From assembly GCA_963682175.1 (NCBI GenBank), contig OY821774.1, positions 42,112,201-42,176,200 on the forward strand: a stretch of 64,000 nucleotides of DNA, given 5' to 3'. A program made the translations under genes and the position numbers. Below, one piece after another: positions 23,501-34,790 of the stretch (position 1 is its first letter; every line of letters begins with the position of its first letter). Under the pieces are notes generated by a model. The model saw only the letters and a program-made list of their open reading frames with translations, was not told the origin of the DNA and ran no database searches. This stretch comes from Triglochin maritima. Lineage: Eukaryota > Streptophyta > Magnoliopsida > Alismatales > Juncaginaceae.

Positions 23501-23885
23501 TTCTTATTTGATCCAACTCTAATCCCACCCCATTTTGTTAATCTCAACGCTGTTGCGATTCAATCATTAGTCTTGCCATCCCAAGATAAAGGATGTCCCA
23601 ACTAAGCTAGTCTTAGCATTCATCACATGACGTTGTCTAACATTATTGTAGACTCTTATCAGAATTTTGTTGGAAACTGGATCTCTTGTTGATCATAGTT
23701 AATGAAGTCGAGGAGCTAGAGATAATTAGGTTCCTTCGATTGCATCTAATTATAAGTGTTTAAATTGGCATTTACAGAGCCCATATGTGAGTCCTCCTCA
23801 GCTTGGAAATGAAAACACATACGGAATCCCCGTACCGACTGCACCCGTTGGCGCACCAAAGCACGCATGTTCATTTCCATCCTGA
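14579..23885 (+). CDS. DnaJ/Hsp40 co-chaperone with DnaJ-X domain (chaperone protein dnaJ 10-like), one frameshift
   Basis: J-domain proteins stimulate Hsp70 ATPase activity and hand over clients. Exons: 14579-14665, 17216-17275, 17904-17986, 18536-18695, 21671-21801, 21914-22072, 22435-22613, 23055-23135, 23220-23378 and 23778-23885. The N-terminus reads YYDVLGV, with the HPD catalytic motif at residues 34-36 (exon 2) and the J-domain ending near residue 70. The DnaJ-X region follows, with [15 protein letters not shown] (exon 4), [13 protein letters not shown] (exon 6) and [15 protein letters not shown] (exon 7). The tail is low in conserved sequence. Total coding length is 1207 bases, one too many for 401 residues. 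An A7 run (21712-21718) in exon 5 has one base too many; as written the frame meets a TGA at 21746 after 155 residues, leaving only the J-domain and the start of the X region. Intron 2 has a GC donor. The closest family I know is Arabidopsis At1g77020. Confidence 0.9.
14733..15215 (+). repeat. Intron 1 array of a purine-rich GGAATGGAGAAATTAA-like word
   Basis: About seven degenerate copies of the word, usually followed by GGAAAACAAGAAAATA-like sequence, lie near 14733, 14786, 14923, 14972, 15044, 15123 and 15183. Spacing is 50-140 bp. They sit in the first kilobase of the 2.55-kb first intron. Candidate roles are splicing enhancement or intron-mediated expression enhancement; both are inference. 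It may simply be a decayed minisatellite. Confidence 0.5.
19489..20066 (-). pseudogene. Copia RT-end/RNase H relic
   Basis: The minus frame holds the end of the copia RT and the RNase H domain: [20 protein letters not shown], then [13 protein letters not shown], then FTDADYGVS with [46 protein letters not shown] and [11 protein letters not shown]. An in-frame TAA follows the last motif, and the remaining C-terminal pol sequence toward the 3' LTR contains several stops and shifts. It is a broken pol fragment, joined upstream to gag by a deletion near 20058-20066. Confidence 0.9.
20067..20683 (-). pseudogene. Copia gag (UBN2) N-terminal relic
   Basis: The minus-strand ATG at 20681-20683 opens a gag frame with [53 protein letters not shown] and [18 protein letters not shown], the UBN2 gag core. 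It runs without stops to VRGE, then joins the RNase H fragment after a large deletion that also removes the zinc knuckle. The open frame extends above the ATG through leader sequence, which is not coding. Confidence 0.88.
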
Positions 23886-24005
23886 GAAGCAAGCTATGGG
23901 CCAATGGGCCTTGTGTAAAGTGTTTTGGTACTCACAATTGTCTTACATATAGAAGTTGGAATCGCTTTCTTTACACATCAAAAGGGTTTTTTATAGGTTT
24001 AAAGT

Positions 24006-24011
24006 AATAAA
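24006..24011 (+). terminator. Candidate poly(A) signal of the DnaJ gene
   Basis: AATAAA lies 121 bases after the stop codon, with T-rich DNA upstream and downstream. Plant poly(A) signals are loose, so this is only the best visible match. Confidence 0.4.
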
Positions 24012-26220
24012 ATGGCATTGTAGTCTTCTTTTTAGCTTTTTCCTCTCTGTGAGTGTCTCCTTCGGTTTCTGAATATGGTTTCTTTTCTGGCCTCTCAACT
24101 GTATCAACCAGTGAACCAGCATTGCTTTATTGTACTCTGCCTTCGATCCAGTTGTATAAATCATGCTCTGATCCATCTTTATTTGTATACAAAATTTTGG
24201 TTTATATTTGTTTCTGAAGAAATTTTATTTTTTGAGATATAATCCCAAAAATTTAACTACAATACATGTTATTATGTTTCATTCCTCAAGGTCTTGTTAA
24301 TGTATCTAAATAACTTGCTATAATTTTTTCGGTTCCTTCGTCACACTTTATTCTTGCTTTTCTGTAAGGCCGCGATTTATATATACAAAAAAAAAGAATT
24401 CAAAAAAGAATTTTGTGGCGTGGTCATTTGGATGTTAGTTTATTGGTGAGTTAAGAAATGGGACCTCAACATAAATGTTGTTTCAGTTGTTGCAGATTTA
24501 GTCAGCCGACGAACATGCAATTTAATTCACCAATTAATGATGGGATCTGAGTGTTGAATTCGCCCAACACTAATGCAGTCAATGTGCTTATTCAAGTAGA
24601 CATTTTTATATGGTTCGGGTTAGTTGTGCCCGCTTTTAATTTATTTGTATAGAAAAAACTAATCTTTGCAAGTTGATGCGGAAAGGTAAGGGTATAGCTA
24701 CTAAATATAAGTAGTTAATGTGGTGTGGTAATTTAATTCATGAAGGATCAATTTATGGGAGTGCAAAAAAACATTTAGAACTATAATTCCAATTTTTTTC
24801 TGAAGAATGAATTTATGGGTGTGCCAAAACATTTAGAACTATAACTATCAATTTATGGGAGTGCAAAATGGTTGAAAACTCCACAAATTCACCGACTGTA
24901 GTTATCTTAGTTGAGATATCTTTTATCTTTAGATACTCTAAGACTATGGATTTAATCACAGCGGTCTCATTGATATCTTTGAAAACTTGAATTAACAAGT
25001 CATATTGCAATGGTAGTTGAGATTTGTATGATGTCATAGTTGGTACGCCAAAATCCTGATTGAATGTCTGGATTAAAATCTTAAAACAACCAACTCTTTA
25101 TTAGGTATCATGAGATAAGTGAACCTGTGTTGGATGTCTAACCTTCAGTAGACACGGTTGAACTTTAAGCTACCAACAAAAATTCATATTACCTCAATAA
25201 CATTTAAATCTATTGACAGTGCTTTTGTTTGATTTTTTATTGTTCTGTTTACATCAATATTTTTTAATCGAATGCACTTGTATTTTTTAAAATAAAAAGA
25301 CAAATGTAACACACATAACCTCCCAGAAAATCCAAGTTGTTTCGGAATCCATAAAATTCAAACCTCTCATTTTTACTTGAGGTTATTAAAAAATGACCAC
25401 CTGAATTATCTTCAAGACTGTACCCTAGAAATTTCACTTACTTTGACTTGGGTTTGGATCTATTTCTGCTGACTGATGAACAGATTACTTGGGTGCATGC
25501 AAACACAAAAATCAAAACTCCAAGGACCACAATATGATGTAGAATATTTCCCAATCATCAAAGACAAAACCAGCTGGCATTCAAAAGCTGTCCCAAAAGC
25601 ACACATCATGGACCTTACAAATCTTAGAGGAAATAATGCAACCTGCAACTTCATACCTCACAGCTTATGATGCAGACAGAATAAAAAAATCTAAACAAAA
25701 CTTTTTTCCGTTCCACATATAAATAACAAAAAATATCCACATATTACATATAATTTCCCAACAGAAACAAAAACAAAAAAACACAAACACTTGATACAAG
25801 CTGACATCCATAGAAACACTACTGGAATCAAATCCACTCCATGTTTGTGTTCTGTTCTTTTCTTTTCCCACTAGAAATAGCAGACAAGCAAGTTGTAGAG
25901 GTAAAACTGAACACTTCAAGCAAGCAAAACTCTGCCTTATTGTGAAGAAAACAATAGAGATCAAACTTTAGTATAAATAGTACATGAGACATTTCCTCAT
26001 TTCTGTCCAACTAATAAAGAATACGCGACCTGGTGGCTGTACTTCTACAACAGGGGAGAACTACACAAGCAATGCTGACGTCCGAGTTCCAATTGACGGT
26101 GGAAATTTTTTAAGCTGCGGACATCACATTGTGTATCTACAGCATAATGGTAGGAACGAATTTATCTTACCATGAGGCGGCAACGAAGATTGGAGTGGGT
26201 GGTTTTGCATGATTTACATC
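24012..26220. other. Convergent intergenic region between DnaJ and CESA
   Basis: AT-rich sequence with no supported gene. A short degenerate repeat (TCAATTTATGGGAGTGCAAAA-like words near 24747, 24809 and 24848, with an ACATTTAGAACTATAA word between them) is visible. The part next to 26220 should be the CESA 3' untranslated region, read on the minus strand; its poly(A) site is not clear. Confidence 0.45.
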
Positions 26221-29200
26221 TTAGTTGCAGTTCAATCCACATTCTTCGAGTAGAGGGCCTTCGCTTTTTGGTAAGAAGGGGTTGACTCGAACCCAGAGGA
26301 GAGAGAAAATCGATGCAAGAAGAATAGACCACACAATGATGATGGTTGGAGTGCGGTTCTGGCGCCCAACCAAACCTTTTAGGAACGGGTAGAGATGGAC
26401 AATAACCCAGAACGCGAAGAAGAGTCTTCCAAATAGAGGCCCCCACGATTCATATCCATTGTTAATTGCATTGGAGATTCCAGCAACCACACCAATGATA
26501 TTGATAATGAGAAGGGTCGTCGGAGGAATGAGCATTGTCGTCCACTTGAAAGTATACAGCTCTGAGAAAGCATCGTCATCACTTGCTTTTGATGTGACAG
26601 TGAAATTGGTGTCTATACCAGCAAGGACCTTTAGAAGTCCCTGAAACAATGCAAATAGATGGGCGGAAACACCTCCAATGACCCAAAATTGCTCGTTTCT
26701 CCACCAGTCATCAATTCCAACACCACTCCATCTCATTTCTAGAATGCCCGTGACAATAATACAGGTGAAAAGCGCCAAAAACCACAAACTAGCTTCATTG
26801 GAGAGCTGTAGAAATAAATAAGAAAAGTAGCACATGTTCAGAATCAATATTATCTAGACCTACAGTTATGTATACCATTATTCTTATTTGAACTCGACGA
26901 ACTTACCACTGGTGTTATGAACTTCCCAGTTAGAAGGCAAACTGCGGGTAAGGTACAATACGCCAAAAGAGGGATCGAAGTCAACGGGTAAACAATGGCA
27001 TTTATGTAAGAAAAGCGCTCTAGCCATTTCAATCCACCACCGTAGCCATACCATAGAGGACAATGCTTACTCAAAAGAATTTCCACAGACCCCAAAGCCC
27101 ACCTAAGGACCTGGTGAAGACGATCCGAAAGATTCAAGGGTGCAGAACCTTTGAATGCGGGCCTTGATGGAATGCAATATATCGATCTCCACCCATGGCA
27201 GTGCATTTTGAAACCCGTTAGGATATCTTCTGTAACAGACCCATAAATCCATCCAACCTGCAAAACATCGATTTGGTGAAACAGTGCATACAAATATGAG
27301 AAGTTCGATCATCGATAAATTGATGGAACTTACCTCACTTCCCCATTCAGTTTTGTCTTCGTAACCGCAGCTGATCACATGGATAGCTTCCTTTAGTAGG
27401 GAGGCAGGGTCGGCACTTTTCAGCGCCCCACCATTCTCGATAAGAGTAGACGCAACAAAAACAGGAGACTGCCCAAATCTCTTTTCCAGTTTTCCTTCGG
27501 AAATCATTGCAGATCGAATTTCAGCACCTGCAACATTCATCCTCATGTTAGAAGTTTAGATCAAATAAAACAATACGTAAATGAAGGAAAAAATATTTAA
27601 ACACGAGCAATATAAATTTCAGCACCCATTGTTTTAAGCTAAATGGCTTCAGATATGAACTATACCTTCAACGCCATCTTCGATTTTTCCCAAAGAAAAT
27701 GCAGGTGGAGTATTGTTGCCTTTCTTAGAACCTTTCTTCTTATCCGTCTTGCCCTTTGTCGTTCTCCTCCTCACAGAAGCGCAGCAGCAACAGCACCATT
27801 TGGGCAAGCAGTTACATGTCCTTGTTGGCGGCTTCTTTGTTTTAGGAGCGTCATAACCGTAAAGTGCCTGCCGTCTGAAAACACACCCAGTACCGACATA
27901 AATTGGCCCTTGAATACCATCAAGACCTTTCATATTGATCTGCAATTACATATGAAGCCATAGAAGGTGTTATTTAAGGCCAACATATTTCAATGAAACT
28001 GACCATAAAAAATATATAACAATTTTGCTTACATCAAAGAACACAATATTCCGATTAGCATATCGATCGTGTCTATCGATACCATCAAATCTCTGGGGGA
28101 ATTGAACATAACATATTTTCTTCGCCAACAGAGGATCCATCATAAAACACATTGCCTCTCTCAAAGCCATCGAGTTGTTGATGTAGTGATCACAATCCAA
28201 GTTCAACATGTAAGGAGCGTTGGTGAGGACTGCCGATACCCTGACCTGTTAACGTATGCCAAGTTAATCAAATAATGTTTACACATGACGAAAAACAATA
28301 AGGGAAAAAGATGACGTGCATATACCAGAGCATTCATCGCACCAGCCTTTTTGTGGTGGTTAAACCCAGGCCTCTTCTCCCTAGAGACATAAACTAGACG
28401 GGGCAACTCATTTCCTTCCATGTCATGTCCACCACTTTGACCTAAGAACACCTTTAGTTCAAGAAAAAGAAGGCACTCATTTAGATATACTTTAAGCGCA
28501 ACCGAAAACAACCGAAGATATTAACATTTAAAATTCTTGATAACCTACTTGAATCATCCCAGGATGATCTCGAACATTGTTGCCGGGCCACAGTGTTCCA
28601 TCTTGCATTGTCCAACCCTCTTCCGGAACCTTTTGTGCTTTTGAGACCAACGCATTGATCCTTACCTTGAACTCCTCATACTCTCTCTGCAACGGAGATC
28701 AATATTAAATGCAACTACAAATGAAAAATAAGCACATTCATAAAACCATCACAATATTTTGAATGAGGTAGAAACCTTCATTGCCCTGCGTTCTTTAACA
28801 AACGAAGGTACGACCTTGTACTTCAGATAGTCTATCTTTTGCTGGAAGTACCATTCCGGAGCTCTTGGTTCAATGGCAAACTTTTTGCAAAAAGGGACCC
28901 ATTTCTTGGCAAACTCTGAGGTCTCGGATAATGCTTCAAATGTCAACATAGCAGCACCATCGTCAGAAACATAGCACGAGACTTTGTCTGTTGGGTAGTC
29001 CACCGCAAGTATTGACAAAACCGTATTTGCAGTGACTATTGGAGGTTCCTTCATTGGGTCGACGGTACTCACAAATATGTCCACAGGAGCTAGCTGAGAA
29101 GGTTGCCCCTCCTTCTCGTATCTGCAACAATAGCACAGTCAGCATGAATGTTATAAATTTTGTTAGAGAATTAAGAACTAAAAATTGAGTACCTTAATGA

Positions 29201-31398
29201 AAGACGGTCGAGATAAGTCTCCCTATCAATTGGGAGCCACTTTGGAAACTGATCGAGGATCCAAGAAAAACCAAACCATATCTCACATATAACAGATGTA
29301 AGCCACAGAAAATATGCATCAGGCACAGGATGCGAAATACGGTAACGGAAGAAGAATGCGACAACCACCAGACGAATCACAATAATCATTCGATACGGAT
29401 TGATCAAACTCGAGGAAATAGGCAGCTTTCTTGATAATGGTTGTCTCCCTTCGTCCATTCTAACAAATTTAAATAAATATTAGAACAACAAACAGCATGC
29501 TGCTAGTCTACTAATCAATTTGATTCAAAAACATTTGTGTACAATTATAGATAATATAACTAGAGCAAATTGGTCACTTTTAGACATGGATTACACAATT
29601 AATGTCAAACAAAACAAATAAACTTCATGGGCTTACAGAGGGAGATCAGGTCCATCGCCGTTATTATCCCAATCTTTCCCTCCACCGTCGTTCCTCGTTG
29701 CCTGCATCTTCTCTTGTTTCTGCTTCCAACTCTCCATCCGCTCCTTCCAGGCCACACTTCCATAACCATAAGCCGCCAAATCCTTAGATGGATCCATTGG
29801 GTTGCACTGCAATAAACAACCAGATTTCCCATAATTCACAAGATTTCAGAAGGCTAAAAGTTAATCTTCATATTAAGTGTGAATCGTAGACCAAATCCGA
29901 AGTAAGAATCCGCTAACCTGGAGGACCATGATCGGCGAAGGGTAGAGGGTGAATCCTTTTGCCTCCACCACCCATGAAGGAAGGCACGAGAGCATGCTGC
30001 TCGGGTGGAATATCATCAACCTAAAATAATCAAGAATTAATATGAAGCATCCACTGCATACCAGGAGAACTAGAGCATGATATGTGTCAACGCCGAGGAA
30101 AAGTATCCATCAACGGGGAACAAGTTTATATCTCACAAGAGTAGAATAAAATTAGCTAAAAGAAGCATACCATCTCCCCGTTGGTAAGCAGAGGGACTTG
30201 AGGCGTAGCGTTGCCAGAAGCGTTGACATCTCCAGCACGGCCATAGCTCATGTGACCTTGCAGCATAGACTCGGCAGAGTGCTGCATTCCCTGCCTATCT
30301 CTTCCGACAAAGCTAAACTCATTGTCAACATCGTCAATGTCCTCCTCCTCTTCGTCTCCAGCAACCCGGGCACATCCTGTATAACCCAATCTTTAATAAC
30401 TATTGGAATTAAGGGAATTCTCCAAATTCGGAATAACAAAAGATCTAACCTTTAAAGCGCTTGTATCGGGTTTTGCACTGTGGGCAGACCTGATTCCCTT
30501 CTTTACGCTCATACTCATAGCAAGTCCCGCAAACTGGGAATGCACACTCATTGCAGGCAACAAAGAGCTCTCCATCAACTGTTAGGCCAACGTCATCCCC
30601 ACAGATATGACAGATTTGGCCGCTCACCTGATTCAACGGCCGAGGCTGCAAAATAATAGAACGTGAATCTCACATGCCCAAATATACATCAACAATTATT
30701 AAAATTGACCTCTTTCTTTACAAGATAGCAACACTAGAGACTAATAGGTAACAAAAACAATTGGTATTTTGACAGATTTAAACATACTCCAAAAAAACAG
30801 TAACATCTACTTTTCAGATTTCGATCAACCAAAATGCCAAATCTAAGAGCCTTGCTATCAAAATCTAAGGTTTAAATTGTACAGATCAAACCACACAAAT
30901 TCACAATCCCAGACTTACTGCTAAAATTATACTGGCACTCTCCTATTGTATTGCAGATAGACAAGGACACATACAGAAAATCTAAACATAGAGACCACAC
31001 AAGAAGAAGAAAAAAAGAGTTCCAATCTAACAAATCCAAACAAAATAAAAGTAGCATTTTCCCATCAATTACCCATAGTTGAAAACAATAGGGGGGGGGG
31101 GGGGAATCAAATTTTAGAAAATAAATAAAATGTAGAACATAAATCTCAGAAATCCAGAAATGTATACTAAATGATAAACACCACATTTCCTTGTCCAGAG
31201 CCCAAATCTAAAGACTAAAACACACACCATTTTTTTAAAAAGAAAAGAAAAAAACAGAAAATATAAATCTTCCAGAACCAAAAACAGAACAAAACACAAA
31301 CATGACTAAGAACTTACACCAGATTCGCCGTCCCTGCGGATAACAACAAGCTCATTCCTGTTATGAGAACCAGCAACAAGGCCAGCACTAGCCTCCAT
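26221..31398 (-). CDS. CESA6: Cellulose synthase catalytic subunit, CESA6/2/5/9 clade, with a frame lesion
   Basis: CESA polymerises UDP-glucose into beta-1,4-glucan in the plasma-membrane rosette; the CESA6 clade serves primary walls. Exons, 5' to 3': 31318-31398, 30450-30645, 30171-30376, 29918-30020, 29637-29806, 29193-29459, 28776-29121, 28549-28686, 28326-28451, 28033-28245, 27666-27939, 27334-27527, 26907-27257 and 26221-26805. Visible: [17 protein letters not shown] start; eight-Cys RING with CHICGDD and [20 protein letters not shown] and QVLRW catalytic motifs; two N-terminal and six C-terminal membrane segments; end in CGLNCN. The clade phrase [16 protein letters not shown] and the Cys run [10 protein letters not shown] support the assignment. 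Coding bases sum to 3250, one over a multiple of three. The shift is at the start of exon 5, where VQP-MDP has lost about five bases; the frame then stops at 29784-29786 after about 202 residues. Full length would be near 1084. Confidence 0.93.
31091..31104. repeat. G14 homopolymer in CESA intron 1
   Basis: Fourteen consecutive G on the plus strand (C on the transcribed sense strand) inside the first CESA intron. Such runs are hard to sequence, so the length is uncertain. On the minus strand this C-tract lies far from the splice acceptor at 30646. Confidence 0.8.
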
Positions 31399-31870
31399 AC
31401 CACCCAAACACCCACCAGATCTACCAAATCTTACCGACCCACAACCCAAAATCCAACCTTTCTCACCAAAACCCAATCTTTCTCACAAAAACCTTCAATT
31501 CCAAGACTGACCCAACTCGAAAAATCGAATCTCAAACCGCACAAACTCCACCACTTGGGGGGGAAATCCGTTTTGGGGAAGGAAGGAAGAAAGAAAGAAA
31601 GAAAGGAGTGGGAGAAGAGGAAGTGTAACACAATCGACTTCGCTGCTTCACACCCACATTCTCTTCTCTTCTTCTTCTCTCTCTCTCCTCTCCTCTCCTC
31701 TCCTCTCTCTCTTGTATATGTGGGGATTATGCCTGGTTGGCATGCACACAGTGTTTGGTTTTGGTTATTCGTTGCTTCTTACCGCATCCAAACAGAGAGT
31801 AAGGTAAGATAATTAGAGCAGTGAGTTGGAGTGGTAAAATAAAATAGTGGATCGAGTTGAGTCCTCAATG

Positions 31871-31910
<40 letters not shown>
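31399..31910 (-). promoter_or_regulatory. CESA leader and promoter with GA/CT tracts
   Basis: Above the CESA start codon the plus strand has a GA-rich run (about 31580-31612), CT-rich DNA (31676-31713) and a (CT)17 microsatellite (31874-31907). On the sense strand of CESA these read as one CT-rich leader tract and two GA repeats. CT-rich leaders and GAGA elements (targets of BPC/GAGA-binding factors) are common in plant promoters. The exact start site and TATA box cannot be placed with confidence. Confidence 0.5.
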
Positions 31911-31912
<2 letters not shown>

Positions 31913-31987
31913 ACAGCGGTGGCGGTCGGTGGTGTCAAAACAGCATCACTTCCTGCTTTTGTCTGTTGGGATTTTTGGTTTGGGGTT

Positions 31988-32054
31988 TTTGCAAATCTAC
32001 CCTTCTTTAGGATATATTTTTGTTTATTAGGGTTTTTCGGAACTAATATTCATC
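31988..32054 (+). repeat. Left copy of a direct repeat flanking the Mutator-like element
   Basis: A stretch beginning TTTGCAAATCTACCCTT and ending in ATTCATC recurs at 34791-34866 in the same orientation, with TTTGTTTATTAGG in the middle of both. This copy ends exactly where the left inverted repeat of the Mutator-like element begins. Confidence 0.6.
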
Positions 32055-32264
32055 ATCAGAAAACTACTTAAATCGTTCTAACAATTACTTGTTTCCCCTT
32101 AACAAATTATTTAACACTTATTTCGTCCTGAGTCTTTAAATAAGGTTTGTGACTCGGTTTTACTCACATTCCAAGTACCAACACCACGAAAATGTCTAGC
32201 GAAGCGCCTGGATCCGGTGAGGTAATGGAGGCAAAATTATTTTCATCTCGGGCGTCTGTCTAAG

Positions 32265-32292
32265 ACACCTCCCCCATGGTGGGGGTGTCTGG
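32265..32292. repeat. GC-rich near-palindrome
   Basis: AGACACC, then a C-rich run, then ATGGTGGGGGTGTCT forms a near-perfect foldback of about 28 bases. Related GGGCGTCT/AGACGCC words recur near 34353-34425 at the other end of the element. They probably belong to the transposon's subterminal structure. Confidence 0.6.
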
Positions 32293-32352
32293 CTAAGATG
32301 CCTTTTTTTATTTAAAGTTTTTTTAATTTTGTGTTAAATTAATTTTTTTTCA

Positions 32353-32970
32353 GATTCCGTTGCAAGATTTTGGTGGTGGTGGAGTAGATTACAGTGAGTT
32401 TTTTGATAGTAAACAAATATTTACAACAATTGAGGAAGTTTGTAAATGGGCGAAACAAGTTGCCATAGGTGCCGGATTTTTTTTTGTTATATAATCATAC
32501 AAATCAAAAGCAGATAATCGGACGGATTGTTACCTGAGATGTGATCGCAGACATGAAATGAGTCCTCGTGATACGAGTATTGCACTACGGAAAAACACAA
32601 AAAGAAAAGGTTGCGGTTGTCGTTTTTTGGTAAAAGTAGTCGAGTGATCCGATCGTGATGGATGAGTCGTTGTTTCTAATAGCACTCATGGGCAGCACAA
32701 CCACGCACTTACAGTTTATTCAAAGGGTCACTGACAGATCAATAGACTTAGTTCTGGGGCCAAGCAAATTGTTCGTTATATGACTGAGGCACAAGCAAGA
32801 CCACGTAACACTTTGTTGGCAGTAAAGGAGAAATTCCCGGAGGATAATCTCAATCAGAGATACATTTATAACTTCAGAGAGTACATGAGGATGACGAAAT
32901 CTGAAGATAGGAATCCCGCTCAGCAGTTTCTGAGTCAGGCAGTGCAGTTTATCGCCGACCCCCATGAGTA
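32353..32970 (+). pseudogene. Mutator-like transposase N-terminal relic (FAR1/GCM-type zinc finger)
   Basis: The plus strand encodes YLRCDRRHEMSPRD, KRKGCGCRFLVKVVE, then GQHNHALTVYSKGH and MTEAQARPRNTLLAVKEKF followed by a YIYNFREY motif. This order (Cys, Cys-x-Cys, His-x-His, then the KPR-type helical segment) is that of the DNA-binding N-terminus of plant Mutator/FAR1-type transposases. At least three in-frame stops (after FFFVI, after KVVE and in SKGH-stop) break it. The catalytic DDE region is absent. An upstream ATG at 32191 may be the old start. Confidence 0.65.
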
Positions 32971-33117
32971 CTGACCAATGGTATCTGGCTCTCTCGCCTC
33001 CAATAGGTTGCGTGGTCTGACTCTGCAACCGCTCTTGTCGAGAAATAAGACGCAACCTAGCAGTAAGAAGAGGTAGGCAGTCATCTGCGTATCCTCAGTC
33101 TGTGGTGGTCGTCCCCG

Positions 33118-33908
33118 TCAGGAACAATCGTCCACAGCATCGATGCTAACACCGCCGCCACTCCAAAATGAGTTATCTCGCCCAATACCATCGAAGTTGA
33201 CCCCAAGCAACTTTGATACAAAAAACTTCAGCTCAGACGTTGGCGCCTGCGCACTGACCATACGACCCTCAACAGGAATATGCAAAATAAGGAAGATGTC
33301 ATACAACATGATCGTCATCTCTCCGAATGGCAAGTAGAAAGTGTTGGTGTCAGGCTGCCACCGCTCCACGAAGGTCGAAATCAACGGGATGTCAAGGTAG
33401 GAGAACATGTTGTGTGACAAGTGACCCAATCCGCTATCAGTAATGATCGTCGTCATATCATTAGTCATCATTGAACGTCAAGCCTGCAATGTAATACAGG
33501 CTCTGTGCCGATTATGGCACTTCAGAACCTTCTGATCCTCATCCTCCCAGATACGTCTGGCGATGTGGCCTCCAAAACTCAGAATACGCTACCATCTAGA
33601 GGACCACCGTGCATCATATCCGTCACGATCCAAGAATCGTCATCACCCCTCTTCTTCTTCTGAGTTCGGGTGTCTGCAGTGCACGAACTCGAATCACCGG
33701 TCACAAACCGGCCACCTTGACCCTTCCTAACGATCCACTCAGCCGAAGTACTACAATGCCGCCCTCGTCCTTGACCATACTGCTGTATCGCCTCCTCTTG
33801 TGGCTCCAAGCCATACCGGCCCTCATCGTCACTCTCGTCGTGACTCCTCACCTCATCTGAATCATCCTCGCCGTCGAAAGAATCCTCGGGTGGCTGACGA
33901 CGACGCAA
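33118..33908 (-). pseudogene. Plant-mobile-domain (PMD) protein relic
   Basis: Two minus-strand open frames form one family. The upstream part (33579-33908) is acidic and ends GGPLDGSVF, the entry phrase of plant-mobile-domain proteins. The downstream part (33118-33471) has FVERWQPDTNTFYLPFGEMT and YDIFLILHIPVEGRMVS, the PMD core. Between them a shift near 33578 and a stop near 33480 break the frame, although HIARRIWEDEDQKVL is readable. PMD proteins occur both in transposons and as domesticated silencing/meristem factors (MAIN family). Here the setting says transposon. Confidence 0.75.
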
Positions 33909-34073
33909 AATATCTCTCTCACTCCTAACTAAAGCAGAAATATCTTGTCTACGTGGATGACGATGACCTCACTCATTTGTTAAACTACGTACAACGCGTA
34001 AGGGAATTGATTTCCCTTTTCCTCCACGGTAACCCGATGACTATTAATTAAATTTTAAAAATAAAATTTTGTT

Positions 34074-34313
34074 AATGGATGTATTAAAATAATTTAACTA
34101 ATTATTAAGTTAATAATCAATTTATTTAGCAATTATCAAAATTTATAATCAACAATGGATTTACTAAAATAATTTAACTAATTATTAACTTAATAATCAA
34201 TTTATTTAGCAATTATCACAATTTATAATCAATAATGGATTTACTAAACTAATTTAACTAATTATTAACTTAATAATCAATTTATTTAGCAATTATCACA
34301 ATTTATAATCAAA
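34074..34313. repeat. Three 80-bp tandem repeats
   Basis: Three consecutive units begin AATGGAT at 34074, 34154 and 34234, exactly 80 bp apart. Each contains AATTTAACTAATTATTAA, CAATTTATTTAGCAATTAT and ATTTATAATCAA-like sequence. Differences between units are few. The array is very AT-rich and lies inside the Mutator-like element. Confidence 0.9.
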
Positions 34314-34790
34314 TTAAATAATTTAAAAAAAATCAAAAAAACAAAATGGGGCATCTGCCAGAGACGCCCCATCCTAAGGGTTGGGGGGCTCCTTCAGACG
34401 CCTCCCCCTAGGGTCGGGCGTCTCCCGCGAACGATCGACCCAAATTTATTTTTATTTTAAAAAAAAACTAAACAACACATTTTACCAGATTCGAGTAATA
34501 TGGGGCGTCTGCTGGTTCTTTCCTGGTGTCCGAGACATTATTTTGATGAATATGAGAGTAATATGAAGAGAGAGTGGTGTTAGGAGAGTGAAATGAAGAG
34601 TTATGTAAGTAGAAAGGATAGAAGGGTAAAATGGTAATTCGTACGAACGATTTAAGTAATTTTCCGACGATTTAAGTCATGTTTGTTTTGTTTTTTTACT
34701 TTGATTATAAGTCACATTGTCTTCGGTTTTGTTGACCCCTTTATTAAGACTAACAACCTTTTACGGTTTGTTCGTCCTTATTTTGGGTTA

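Larger units (their letters stand above)
32055..34680. mobile_element. Decayed Mutator-like element with FAR1-type and plant-mobile-domain relics
   Basis: Inverted ends: near 32060 the left end has AAAACTACTTAAATCGTTC; near 34670 the reverse complement of the right end has AAAATTACTTAAATCGTTC. Inside lie a transposase relic on the plus strand, a plant-mobile-domain relic on the minus strand, a GC-rich foldback near 32265-32292 with matching GGGCGTCT words near 34350-34425, and three 80-bp repeats. The pairing of a transposase and a plant mobile domain is known for some plant Mutator-like elements. A clean 9-bp target duplication was not found, so the exact limits are uncertain. Confidence 0.6.

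Noticed and set aside
31363..31812. 149-codon plus-strand frame opposite the CESA start
   Set aside because: Low-complexity Thr/Pro/Lys translation over the CESA leader; shadow of the leader tracts.
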